From Paracoccus chinensis (GTDB taxonomy: Bacteria > Pseudomonadota > Alphaproteobacteria > Rhodobacterales > Rhodobacteraceae), in the NCBI RefSeq assembly GCF_900102885.1, contig NZ_FNGE01000003.1:1-64000 (forward strand): DNA of 64,000 nt. The letters run 5' to 3'. The position numbers and the translations under genes were made by a program. This document shows, piece by piece, positions 45,297-54,066 of the stretch. Within the stretch, counting starts at the first letter, position 1; every line of letters begins with the position of its first letter. A model generated the notes under the pieces. The model worked only from the letters and a program-made list of their open reading frames with translations. It had not been told where the DNA came from and searched no databases.

Positions 45297-46765
45297 GATT
45301 CCTGCTGCGCCTCTAGATCGGCCAGTCCTCTCAGCAGGTCTTTGCCCCATCGCGACGAGTCGGAGGGGCGCACGAAGTCTACTGCCGCGCCTGAAGGGGT
45401 AACACGGAAGCGCACGCCCAATCGGTCAGCCTCGTTCTTAAGGGTGTCCGCGCGCTCAAAGTTCTTTTGGCGGCGCAAGTCCATCCAAAGACTGAGAAGG
45501 CGCTCAACTGCTGCCGTAATGTCGGGAGAGTCCGTGATAGAGTCTGCCCAACTACCCATACCGGGTTCAAGAAGACCTAGAACTCGTGCTGACGCAATAA
45601 ACTGCGCCGTCAGCCTCGGCCGATCATTTGGGTCACCAGTGGTAATGTCGTTGGATAACTGATGAAGGCGTCCAAGTGCCGCTGGCGTGTTGAGATCATC
45701 TGCAAGCATTTCCAAAACTTCTGGGTCTGGAGTGCTGGGGAGGTAAGATGAGCCAATAACGGCACGCCAGCGACCCAAGTGTCCTTCTGCCTCCCGTACC
45801 TTCTCCGCCGTCCAGTCCATCGGCTTCCGATAATGCGTCATCAGGAAGACATACCGGATGACCTCGCCCGGGATTCCCTGGTCCAGCAGATCCCGGACGG
45901 TGAAGAAGTTGCCCAGCGACTTCGACATCTTCTTACCCTCGACCTGCAGCATCTCGTTGTGCAGCCAGACGCGGGCAAAATCCTCGCGCGGGTGCGCGCA
46001 GCAGCTTTGGGCGATCTCGTTCTCGTGGTGGGGGAACTGCAGGTCGATGCCGCCGCCGTGGATGTCGAAGCTTTCGCCCAACAGCGCGGCCGACATGGCC
46101 GAGCACTCGATGTGCCAGCCCGGACGGCCGCGGCCCCACGGGCTGGCCCAGCCCGGCTCTTCGTCCGACGAGGGCTTCCACAGAACGAAATCCATCGGGT
46201 CGCGCTTGAAGGGCGCGACCTCGACGCGGGCACCGGCGATCATGTCGTCCACCGACCGGCCGGAAAGCCGCCCATAGGCCGGGAAGGACCGCACGTCGAA
46301 CAGCACGTGCCCCTCGGCCGCATAGGCGTGGCCTTTCGCGATCAGCGCCTCGATCATGGCGATCATCTGCGGGATATAGTCGGTCGCACGCGGTTCGTGG
46401 CCGGGGCGCAGGGCACCCAAGGCGTCCATGTCGGCGTGATACCAGCCGATGGTTTCCTCGGTCCGCTCGCGGATCAGTTCTTCCAGCGGGCGCGGGTCGC
46501 CGGATTGCTGGCGCGCCAGGGCCGAGGCGTTGATCTTGTCGTCCACGTCGGTGAAGTTGCGGACATAGGTGACGTGGTCATTGCCGTAAACGTGCCGCAG
46601 CAGGCGATAAAGCACGTCGAAGACCACCACTGGCCGCGCGTTCCCCAGGTGGGCGCGGTCATAGACCGTGGGTCCGCAGAGATACATCCGCACGTTCTGC
46701 GGATCGATCGGAGCGAACCGCTCTTTCGATCGGGTGCGGGTGTTCGTCAGCTTGATCTCGACCAT
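45293..46765 (-). CDS. cysS: Cysteinyl-tRNA synthetase, mosaic 3' end
   Basis: A 490-residue class I synthetase that charges tRNA-Cys. The N-terminal part has the zinc Cys in [19 protein letters not shown] (HIGH-type HLGN), further zinc ligands in IECSAMS and HHENEIAQS, and [11 protein letters not shown]. From about residue 320 on (45293-45830) codon use changes sharply: hand counts give about 54% GC for 45421-45780 versus about 70% upstream, and the C-terminal helical domain differs from Paracoccus-type sequences as I know them. The frame is intact, so the enzyme is probably functional. Confidence 0.94.
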   Translation of the reverse strand: MVEIKLTNTRTRSKERFAPIDPQNVRMYLCGPTVYDRAHLGNARPVVVFDVLYRLLRHVYGNDHVTYVRNFTDVDDKINASALARQQSGDPRPLEELIRERTEETIGWYHADMDALGALRPGHEPRATDYIPQMIAMIEALIAKGHAYAAEGHVLFDVRSFPAYGRLSGRSVDDMIAGARVEVAPFKRDPMDFVLWKPSSDEEPGWASPWGRGRPGWHIECSAMSAALLGESFDIHGGGIDLQFPHHENEIAQSCCAHPREDFARVWLHNEMLQVEGKKMSKSLGNFFTVRDLLDQGIPGEVIRYVFLMTHYRKPMDWTAEKVREAEGHLGRWRAVIGSSYLPSTPDPEVLEMLADDLNTPAALGRLHQLSNDITTGDPNDRPRLTAQFIASARVLGLLEPGMGSWADSITDSPDITAAVERLLSLWMDLRRQKNFERADTLKNEADRLGVRFRVTPSGAAVDFVRPSDSSRWGKDLLRGLADLEAQQES

Positions 46766-46820
46766 GAGGTTCCCCAGAGGCGGGGTCCATGTCGCGCGTG
46801 AACGGCCCGCCTGTCGCGTG

Positions 46821-46859
46821 TCAGACGGTAATGCAGCGGATGGTGCGGCGGCGGTTCAT
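46821..46859 (-). other. Short upstream reading frame in the cysS leader (12 codons)
   Basis: ATG-to-stop encodes [12 protein letters not shown], 55 bases upstream of cysS. It contains one Cys codon. There is no strong ribosome binding site. It may be chance, but amino-acid-specific leader peptides are known before synthetase genes. Confidence 0.2.
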
Positions 46860-46911
46860 GGCGCCCCGCATAGCAGCGTGTCCGCCATCCGGCAAGCGCC
46901 ACGATCCCGCG

Positions 46912-48297
46912 TCACGCGGCGGCCCCGACGCCCGAGATCATGACTTGGTCGCGTCCGCTGCGCTTGGCCCTGAGCAGTGCATGATCGGCCTGCTGCAGCA
47001 GGTCCTCGGCCCGCGTTCGCGCGTCCTGCCATCCCGGCTTGAGGCCCGCGACCCCGGCCGAGATCGTGATCCTGAGCCCGATCCCTGCCTCGCGCCCGGG
47101 CAGCGGGATCGGCGTCCCCGAAACCAGGGCGCGCATGTGCTGGGTCAGGGCTGCTGCGGTTGCTTCGGAGGTGTCCGGTAGGACGGCCAGGAATTCCTCG
47201 CCCCCGACCCGCGCAACGAAGCCATGCGCCGGCACCACGCGGTCGAGCCGGGCCGCGACCTCGGCCAGGACGGCGTCGCCTGCCGCGTGGCCGTGGCAGT
47301 CGTTGACCTCCTTGAAGCGGTCGATGTCGATGGCCACGACCGCGCAGCTGCCTTGGCCGCCGCGGCAGAACTCGACAAGGCGGGGCAGGGCGAAGCGGCG
47401 GTTGGGCAGGCCCGTCAGCGGATCGGTCCACGCGAAGGAGCGTTCGCGTTCTTCGGCGGCGCGGTGGCCGTCGGCAGACATCTTGTGCCGGATCAGCGCG
47501 GTCAGCCGCAGCGCGGCCTCGTCCGCCACCTCGGGCGATCCCAGCACCGAGGGCAGCGCATCGCCGGCGCCAAGGTCCAGCGCCACCGACATCATGTCCT
47601 GCCGGTCGGGTTCAAAGGCCACGGCGAAGGCCGCGTTGCGCGACGACCGACGCGAGCGCAGTTCTGACAGCAGCCGCAGGCCGTCACCAGGCCGCACCAT
47701 GTCAGCCGCAATCAGATAAAGGTCCGGCACCAGCCCGATCGCCCCCTCGGCCAGTGCCCGCTCGGGATCGGCAAGTCGAAACTGCGCCGAAAGGCGTGGC
47801 GCGAGCGCCTGGCGCCACCCCCGCGCGACGCCGAGGTCGCTGGCGATCAGCATGATTGTCGGGGCGGTGGCAGACTTGGCGGGCAGGAACGCCTGCTGTT
47901 CCTCGGCAAGCCCGGGGCCGGGCGAGGGGGCGACATGGTGCTGACGGTCGCGCATCAGGCCACGGATGCGCGCGAACAGGCTGCCATCGTCAAGCGGCAG
48001 GTCCAGAACCGCCTCGGCGCCCGCCTGAAGTGCTGCGATCCGCCGATGCTGGGGCACCGCCATCACCACCGGAAGGCCCGGCGCCTGCCTGCCGATCCGC
48101 GCGCAAAGTTCGATCGCATCCATGTCGCCGGGTGAACCCCCGATCAGCACCATGCTGGGGCGGCAGCGCGCCAGAATCCCCAAGGCCTCGGCCCCCGTGC
48201 GGGCAGTCAGGGGGTCATAGCAGGCCGCCGCGAGACGCACCTTCAGGGTGATGCGGTTCGTGGCCGTGCCATCGACCACCAGAATCTGCCCCTCCAT
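46912..48297 (-). CDS. PleD-like diguanylate cyclase with degenerate receiver domains
   Basis: 461 residues: a first receiver at 1-118, a second at about 145-270 and a GGDEF domain at 285-455. The GGDEF active site is intact (RVGGEEFL, GGEEF at 365-369; metal site AIDIDRFKEVND). The first receiver has Gly53 where PleD has the phosphorylated Asp53 (VLIGGSPGDMD) and lacks one acidic pair residue (VVDG). The second has LIAADMV. The I-site position before GGEEF reads PAHG instead of RxxD. So it should make c-di-GMP but without classical phospho-activation or feedback. It is divergent from a DUF3572 gene. Confidence 0.9.
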   Translation of the reverse strand: MEGQILVVDGTATNRITLKVRLAAACYDPLTARTGAEALGILARCRPSMVLIGGSPGDMDAIELCARIGRQAPGLPVVMAVPQHRRIAALQAGAEAVLDLPLDDGSLFARIRGLMRDRQHHVAPSPGPGLAEEQQAFLPAKSATAPTIMLIASDLGVARGWRQALAPRLSAQFRLADPERALAEGAIGLVPDLYLIAADMVRPGDGLRLLSELRSRRSSRNAAFAVAFEPDRQDMMSVALDLGAGDALPSVLGSPEVADEAALRLTALIRHKMSADGHRAAEERERSFAWTDPLTGLPNRRFALPRLVEFCRGGQGSCAVVAIDIDRFKEVNDCHGHAAGDAVLAEVAARLDRVVPAHGFVARVGGEEFLAVLPDTSEATAAALTQHMRALVSGTPIPLPGREAGIGLRITISAGVAGLKPGWQDARTRAEDLLQQADHALLRAKRSGRDQVMISGVGAAA

Positions 48298-48423
48298 CGC
48301 TGTGCCTCGCGGATTGCGTCAACAAGGCCACTCTGCCCCAAACTGATTAACAAAGCGTTTCCACCCAAGCTATTCACCGATGTGTGCTTGCGGACGGCGG
48401 CCGGTCGCGGCAAGGATCGGCGC

Positions 48424-48702
48424 ATGATCTCTCGAAACTCTCTCGACACGCTGGCCGCGGCTATCCTGGCCCATCTGGCGGACAATCCCGACCTGGTCGA
48501 GGCGCTGGTGGCAGAAACCGGTCTGATGCCGGACGACCTGCGCCGGCTGGCAGCAGAACCGACCACCGATTTCGCAACAGCGCTGCTGGATTTCATCTGC
48601 GCCACCGATGCTCGCCTGACAGGCTTTGCCGCGGCCTCGGGCTGGTCGGTAACTACGGTTGCCCATACGCGCGAGGCGCTCGCCGCCGGTGTGCTGCGCT
48701 GA
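48424..48702 (+). CDS. DUF3572 family protein
   Basis: A 92-residue helical protein (LDTLAAAILAHLADNPDLVEALVAETGLMPDDLRRLAAEPTTDFATALLDFI in runs). This family commonly lies beside pleD-like genes in Rhodobacterales. The start MISRNS follows AAGGATCGGCGC; an upstream ATG at 48382 is less likely. It is divergent from the cyclase gene. Function unknown. Confidence 0.8.
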   Translation: MISRNSLDTLAAAILAHLADNPDLVEALVAETGLMPDDLRRLAAEPTTDFATALLDFICATDARLTGFAAASGWSVTTVAHTREALAAGVLR

Positions 48703-48759
48703 TCTTTACCTGCCCTTAACGCCCGCCAGGCTATGGACGGCCCAAAGCAGGAGAGTCGC

Positions 48760-49326
48760 ATGCACGGGCTGGTCAACCGCGCGATCGAGGAGTTCGCCCG
48801 CGTCACCTATGGCGAGCCGGTCTGGGCTACGGCGGCGGCCGTCGCGGGTGTCGATCCGCGCGGCTTCGAGCTGATGGGGGATTACGAGGACCGGGTCACG
48901 GCTTGCCTGCTGTCCAGCCTCGCTGCGCGTCTGGGTCGCTCGACCGAGGAATTTGCCGAGGATCTGGGGGCCTGGGTGGCGCAGCGCCCATCGGTGCGGC
49001 GCCTTTTGCGCTTTGCGGGCAGCGACTTTGCCGCCTTCATGATGACGCTGGAGGAGCTGCGCGGGCGGGGCCAGCTGGTTGCACCGGGCCTTGAGCTGCC
49101 TGCGCTGGCGGTCACGGTGACAGGGCAGGGCTGGCGGGTCGCTTCGGATTGCCACGTGCTGTGGCTGCATGCGGTCACTGGGATGCTGCACGCGATGGCC
49201 GACGATTATGGCGTCCTGGCCGTGATCGAGGTCGCGGACAGCGGCATTCTGGTGGACGTTCCGGTCGTGGATTTCAACGAGGCGCGCCCGTTCTCGATCA
49301 GCGATCCGGCCGTGGGGGCCGCATGA
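48760..49326 (+). CDS. H-NOX-like protein apparently lacking the haem ligand
   Basis: A 188-residue protein. MHGLVNRAIEEFARVTYGEPVW is the classic H-NOX start and the length is right. The start at 48760 follows AGGAG; ATG 48733 has no such site. At the position of the proximal haem His (LDxxH of other H-NOX) it reads TLEELRGRG, with Arg101 in place of His, and no YxSxR haem-propionate motif is found around residues 124-132 (GQGWRVASD). Its stop overlaps the cyclase gene (ATGA), so the pair should work together, but haem/NO sensing may be lost. Confidence 0.8.
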   Translation: MHGLVNRAIEEFARVTYGEPVWATAAAVAGVDPRGFELMGDYEDRVTACLLSSLAARLGRSTEEFAEDLGAWVAQRPSVRRLLRFAGSDFAAFMMTLEELRGRGQLVAPGLELPALAVTVTGQGWRVASDCHVLWLHAVTGMLHAMADDYGVLAVIEVADSGILVDVPVVDFNEARPFSISDPAVGAA

Positions 49327-50297
49327 CGCTTGCCGAGGCTACACTGGCGCTGATGCCCATGCATCTGCAGGTGGATGCCGCGGGGCAGATCCTGTCGGCC
49401 GGGCCGACGCTGCGGCGGCTGGTCGGCGACGCGGCAACGTTCGAGGAGGCCTTCGAGGTGGTCGGCCAGACGCCGACCGGTCCTCTGCTGCGGCTGGCCC
49501 ACGCTGAACGGGTGTTCCTGCGCACCCGCACCCAGCCGGCGCAGATCCTGCGGGGGCGGGCCGTTGCCCTGCCGGATGGAGGACTCGTTCTCAATCTCGG
49601 GCTCGGGATCGGGCTGGTCGAGGCAATCCGCGGCTTCGGCCTGACCGACCGCGATTTCGCCCCGGCCGACCTGGCTATGGAGTTCCTGTTCCTGCACGAG
49701 GCCAACAGCGCCATGACGCAGGAACTGTCGCGCGCCAACCGGAGGCTCGAGGACGCACGCTCCCGCGCCGAGGCCGAGGCCTTCACCGACCCACTCACCG
49801 GGCTTTACAACCGCCGTGGGCTGCACCTGTCCTTCGAGGCGCTGCGGCAGGGCACGCTGCACGCCGATCCGCAGCACTTCGCGTTGCTCGTGATGGATCT
49901 GGATCACTTCAAGACGCTGAATGACAGCCAGGGCCACGCGGCGGGCGACGCCATGCTGCGCCATGTGGCCGATGGCCTGCGGGCGATCACGCGGGGGATC
50001 GACACACTGTCGCGCATCGGCGGCGACGAGTTCGTGCTGTTGTTGCCGGGGCTCTGCGATCCTGCGGTGCTGGAGGCAATGGGGCGGCGGATCATCGCGC
50101 AGGTCGAGCGTCCGGTCGAGATCGGCGGCGAGATGTGCCGCGTCTCGGCCAGCCTCGGGGCCGCCATCTCCTCGCGCTGCCGCCGGATCGATTGGGATTG
50201 CATGGCGGCCGAGGCTGACGGCGCGCTTTACGCCGCCAAGCACGCAGGGCGCGGCTGCATCCGCATCGCGGCGGCGGATGAGGCCGAGGGAAGTTAG
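49323..50297 (+). CDS. HNOBA-GGDEF diguanylate cyclase
   Basis: 324 residues. The N-terminus (1-130) resembles the H-NOX-associated (HNOBA) PAS-like domain: MPMHLQVDAAGQILSAGPTLRRLVG and LNLGLGIGLVEAIRGFGLTDRDFAPADLAMEFLF. A coiled linker (residues 128-152) leads to a GGDEF domain with intact RIGGDEFVLLLPG (GGDEF at 233-237), metal site LVMDLDHFKTLND and an I-site RGID at 224-227. So it should make c-di-GMP with feedback inhibition. The HNOBA domain is the known docking site for H-NOX proteins, matching the coupled gene upstream. Confidence 0.88.
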   Translation: MTLAEATLALMPMHLQVDAAGQILSAGPTLRRLVGDAATFEEAFEVVGQTPTGPLLRLAHAERVFLRTRTQPAQILRGRAVALPDGGLVLNLGLGIGLVEAIRGFGLTDRDFAPADLAMEFLFLHEANSAMTQELSRANRRLEDARSRAEAEAFTDPLTGLYNRRGLHLSFEALRQGTLHADPQHFALLVMDLDHFKTLNDSQGHAAGDAMLRHVADGLRAITRGIDTLSRIGGDEFVLLLPGLCDPAVLEAMGRRIIAQVERPVEIGGEMCRVSASLGAAISSRCRRIDWDCMAAEADGALYAAKHAGRGCIRIAAADEAEGS

Positions 50298-50658
50298 CCG
50301 GGACGGAAAGCCGTCGCGACAAAGCCTGTGCAGGTCCCGTACGGCGGTCTCGGACCGTATGCGGGCAAGTATGTCAAGAGTGGATGCCTCCACACCGTTG
50401 CAGCGCAGAAAAGGAGAATGGAAGCTGGAACTGCACGGCAGGCCGTTGTCACGGAGCCTGCGCAAGATCGCCGCTCGCCATTCTCGCGTCTGCTGCAGAG
50501 CATGACAGGAGCATCCAATTGTGGCGAGGAGAGAAAGACGAGGGCTCGCCTGACCAAGGCCGCTGCAGCAGAGGAGGCGCAGGACCGCGCCGCACTTGCC
50601 ACAGCGTCCAAGGTTCGAAGGCTCCGGGTGCAACCGACCCGAAGCCTTGGCGCCAAGC
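50298..50658. other. Intergenic region, 361 bp, no gene found
   Basis: It separates the cyclase gene from a convergent aminotransferase gene. It contains CGGTC-TCG-GACCG (50345-50357), which could end the upstream transcript, and a 12-base palindrome CTTGGCGCCAAG at 50647-50658 next to the aminotransferase stop. Neither has a T-run. Open frames here lack ribosome binding sites and normal composition. Confidence 0.4.
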
Positions 50659-51984
50659 TCAGCCCCCGGCCTTCAGCACCTTGCCCAGCGTGGCGATCAG
50701 TTCGTCGATCTGCGCCTCGGTGATGATGAGGGGCGGGGACAGGGCGATGATGTCGCCGGTCACGCGGATCAGGATGCCCGCCTCGAAGGCGCGCAGGAAG
50801 GCGTCGAAGGCGCGCTTGCCGGGCTGGCCCTCGATCGGAGCAAGCTCGACCGCGCCGATCAGGCCCATGTTGCGGATGTCCACGACATGCGGGTGGTCGG
50901 CCAGACCGTGCAGCGCCTTTTCCCAATGCGCCTCGAGTTGGGCCGCGCGGGTCAGCAGCCCTTCCTCGGCATAGGTTTCCAGCGTCGCGATCCCCGCTGC
51001 CGAGGCGATGGGGTTGCCAGAGTAGGTATAGCCGTGGAACAGCTCGATCACATGCTCGGGACCCTGCATGAAGGCGTCGTGGATCGCCGCCGAGGTCAGG
51101 ACGGCGCCCATCGGGATCACTCCGTTCGTCAAGCCCTTGGCGCAGGTGATCATGTCCGGCACCACGCCGAAATGCTGCGCTGCAAAGGGAGAGCCGAGGC
51201 GGCCGAAGCCCGTGATGACCTCGTCGAAGATCAGCAGGATGCCGTGCTTGCGCGTGATCTCGCGCAGGCGTTCCAGGTAGCCCTTGGGCGGCAGCAGGAC
51301 GCCGGTCGAGCCCGCCATGGGTTCAACGATCACGGCGGCGATGGTGTCGGCGCCGTGCAGGGCGACAATGCGCTCCAGCTCGTCGGCCAGATGCGCGCCA
51401 TGTTCCGGCTGTCCGCGCGTCATGCGGTTTTCCGGCAGATGCGTGTGGGGCAGGTGGTCCACCCCCGCCAGCAGCGACCCGAAAACACGGCGGTTGTTCA
51501 CGATGCCGCCGACCGAGATGCCGCCGAAGCCCACGCCGTGATAGCCGCGCTCGCGCCCGATCAGGCGCGTCCGGCTGCCTTCGCCGCGTGCCCGGTGATA
51601 GGCCAGCGCGATCTTCAGAGCCGTGTCAACGGCCTCGGAGCCCGAGTTGGTGTAGAACACATGCTCCATCCCCTCGGGCGCGATGTCCACGAGGCGGTTG
51701 GCAAGCTCGAAGGCGGTGGGGTGACCCATCTGGAAGGCCGGGGCATAGTCCAGCGTGCCGACCATTTCGCTGACCGCTTGGGTGATCCTGGGACGGCAAT
51801 GGCCCGCGTTGCAGCACCACAGGCCCGCGGTCCCGTCCAGCACGGTCCGCCCGTCCGCCGCCGTATAGTGCATGTCCTGTGCCGAGACGAGCATCCGCGG
51901 CGCCTGCTTGAACTGCCGGTTCGCCGTGAAGGGCATCCAGAAGGCGCTCAGGTCGTTCGGCGCGGGCTTGCGGTCCAGGGGCAT
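50659..51984 (-). CDS. Class III omega-aminotransferase (beta-alanine:pyruvate type)
   Basis: A 441-residue PLP enzyme that moves an amino group from an omega-amino donor, such as beta-alanine, to pyruvate. It has WMPFTANRQFK at the start (typical of this group), NSGSEAVDTALKIAL, ERGYHGVGFGGISVGG, the PLP-Asp in LLIFDEVITGFGR and the Schiff-base Lys in ITCAKGLTNGVIPMG. The start MPLDRK follows GAGG. It is a single gene divergent from kup. Confidence 0.9.
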   Translation of the reverse strand: MPLDRKPAPNDLSAFWMPFTANRQFKQAPRMLVSAQDMHYTAADGRTVLDGTAGLWCCNAGHCRPRITQAVSEMVGTLDYAPAFQMGHPTAFELANRLVDIAPEGMEHVFYTNSGSEAVDTALKIALAYHRARGEGSRTRLIGRERGYHGVGFGGISVGGIVNNRRVFGSLLAGVDHLPHTHLPENRMTRGQPEHGAHLADELERIVALHGADTIAAVIVEPMAGSTGVLLPPKGYLERLREITRKHGILLIFDEVITGFGRLGSPFAAQHFGVVPDMITCAKGLTNGVIPMGAVLTSAAIHDAFMQGPEHVIELFHGYTYSGNPIASAAGIATLETYAEEGLLTRAAQLEAHWEKALHGLADHPHVVDIRNMGLIGAVELAPIEGQPGKRAFDAFLRAFEAGILIRVTGDIIALSPPLIITEAQIDELIATLGKVLKAGG

Positions 51985-52132
51985 CGGAAACCTCGGGTTG
52001 GAAAAGCCCGTGCGGGCAGGATCGCCGGACGCTACCATGGGGCGTTGCCCAGTCAAGCGAACCAGAATGGGGGCTTGCCAAAGCTCTGCGGCAGGATCAG
52101 AAGCCGCGCCACGTGCTCAAGAGGGCGATTCC

Positions 52133-54055
52133 ATGTCCGAGCCTGCCGTCACCGACCCGCGTGACCTCGAGTTTTCCGACCCGCTTGGCCATCCCCCGCA
52201 GGACGCGCTCAGCGCGGGGCTGGTGCTGTCCTGCCTGGGCGTCGTCTTCGGGGACATCGGCACCTCGCCGCTTTACGCGCTGCGGGAGTCCCTTGTGCAT
52301 GCGCACGAGCATCACATGGCCGAGACCGCGGTGATCGGGATCGTGTCGATGCTGTTCTGGACGGTCCTCCTGATCGTCACCGTGAAATACGTCTTCCTGA
52401 TCCTGCGCGCCGACAACAACGGCGAGGGCGGCACCCTGTCGCTGGTTGCCAAGGCGCAGGGGGCGCTGGGCAGCCAACCCGCATGGTGGCTGTATCTCAC
52501 CGGCATCGTCGGCGTTTCGCTGTTCTTCGGCGACGCGATGATCACGCCCGCCATGTCGGTGATGTCGGCCATCGAGGGGATGGAGCTTGTCGTCCCCGGG
52601 TCAGGGGACTGGGTGGTGCCGATCACGCTGGTGATCGTGATCGCCCTGTTCTGGGTGCAGCGCTCGGGCACCGAGGCGGTTGCCCGCCTGTTCGGCCCTG
52701 TCATGCTGGTCTGGTTCGTCGTGATGGGGGTGCTGGGCGCCTCGCATGTCATGGACGACACGCGCATCCTGCAGGCGCTGAATCCGCTGCGCGCGGCCAG
52801 CTTCATCGCGGAAAACGGCTTTGGCGCGCTTCCCGTCATGGGTTCGGTCTTTCTGGCTGTGACAGGCGCCGAGGCGCTTTACGCCGACATGGGCCATTTC
52901 GGACGCCGCTCGATCCGGGTGTCCTGGCTGTGGATCGTCCTGCCCGCGCTGACCCTGGCTTATGTGGGGCAGGGCGCAATGGTGCTGTCGCACCCGGAAC
53001 GCGCGGTGAATCCGTTCTTCCTGATGGCACCGGGCTGGTTCACGCTGCCGCTGATCCTGCTGGCGACCGCCGCGACCGTGATCGCCAGCCAGGCGGTGAT
53101 CTCGGGCGCCTTCTCGGTCGCGCAGCAGGCGGTGCAACTGGGCCTGGTGCCGCGGCTGGAGATCCAGCACACCTCGGACCGGCAGGCGGGGCAGATCTAC
53201 CTGCCGCGCGTGAACACGATCCTGATGGTCGGGGTCTGCGCGCTGGTGCTGGCCTTCGGCTCGTCCGCGCGGCTGGCCAGCGCCTATGGCATCGCGGTGA
53301 CCGGGGACATGGTGATCACCTCGATTCTTGCCATCGTCGTCTTCCGCTATGCCTGGAAATGGAGCTGGCCGCTCGTGCTGGCCATCATGCTTCCGATCCT
53401 GTCGATCGAGCTGATCTTCCTGTTCAGCAACCTGCTGAAGGTGCCCGATGGCGGCTATATCCCGCTGCTCTTCGCAGTCGTGGTCGTGACCTTCATGGTG
53501 GTCTGGATCCGGGGCACGCTGGTGATCCAGCGCAAGCTGTCGAACGAGTCCGTGCAGCTGGACTTCCTTGCCCCCAAGCTGGCCGCCAGCCCGCCGACCA
53601 TCGTGCCGGGAACTGCGGTCTTCCTGACCGCCGACCCGACCATCGCGCCCCCTGCCTTGATGCACAACCTCAAGCACAATCGCGTCCTGCATGAGCGCAA
53701 CTATGTCGTAAAGGTGGACACGGCGACCACCCCTACCGTCCCCGACGACCAGCGCTTCCGCGCCGAGGAGGTCGCGCCCCGGTTCTGGCGCGTGCGGCTG
53801 CGCTTCGGCTACATGGAGCAGCCGAACGTTCCCCGTGCGCTGGCCTTCGGCCGAAGCCAGGGCCACCGCTTCGACGTGATGGCGACGTCCTATTTCCTCA
53901 ACCGCCGCTCGCTGCGGGTGGGCAAGGGGCGGATGATGCCGCTCTGGGCCTCGCGGCTTTACGCCGGGATGTACCGCTCCTCCTCCGAGCCCACGAACTT
54001 CTACCGGCTGCCGTCCAACCGGGTGGTCGAACTGGGCCAGCAGATCAATATCTGA
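52133..54055 (+). CDS. kup: Kup-family potassium uptake transporter
   Basis: A 640-residue inner-membrane protein with about 12 helices in the first 440 residues and a soluble C-terminal tail. Signature segments are LGVVFGDIGTSPLYALRES, VKYVFLILRADNNGEGGTLSL, GDAMITPAMSVMSAIEG and QAVISGAFSVAQQAVQLG. It brings in K+ with protons. ATG 52133 fits the family length; upstream in-frame ATGs overlap the divergent aminotransferase gene. Confidence 0.95.
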   Translation: MSEPAVTDPRDLEFSDPLGHPPQDALSAGLVLSCLGVVFGDIGTSPLYALRESLVHAHEHHMAETAVIGIVSMLFWTVLLIVTVKYVFLILRADNNGEGGTLSLVAKAQGALGSQPAWWLYLTGIVGVSLFFGDAMITPAMSVMSAIEGMELVVPGSGDWVVPITLVIVIALFWVQRSGTEAVARLFGPVMLVWFVVMGVLGASHVMDDTRILQALNPLRAASFIAENGFGALPVMGSVFLAVTGAEALYADMGHFGRRSIRVSWLWIVLPALTLAYVGQGAMVLSHPERAVNPFFLMAPGWFTLPLILLATAATVIASQAVISGAFSVAQQAVQLGLVPRLEIQHTSDRQAGQIYLPRVNTILMVGVCALVLAFGSSARLASAYGIAVTGDMVITSILAIVVFRYAWKWSWPLVLAIMLPILSIELIFLFSNLLKVPDGGYIPLLFAVVVVTFMVVWIRGTLVIQRKLSNESVQLDFLAPKLAASPPTIVPGTAVFLTADPTIAPPALMHNLKHNRVLHERNYVVKVDTATTPTVPDDQRFRAEEVAPRFWRVRLRFGYMEQPNVPRALAFGRSQGHRFDVMATSYFLNRRSLRVGKGRMMPLWASRLYAGMYRSSSEPTNFYRLPSNRVVELGQQINI

Positions 54056-54066
54056 GGCCCCGTCGC

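Noticed and set aside
50298..50658. Open frames on both strands in the 361-bp gap after the HNOBA-GGDEF gene
   Set aside because: No start signals, no family similarity, atypical amino acid content.
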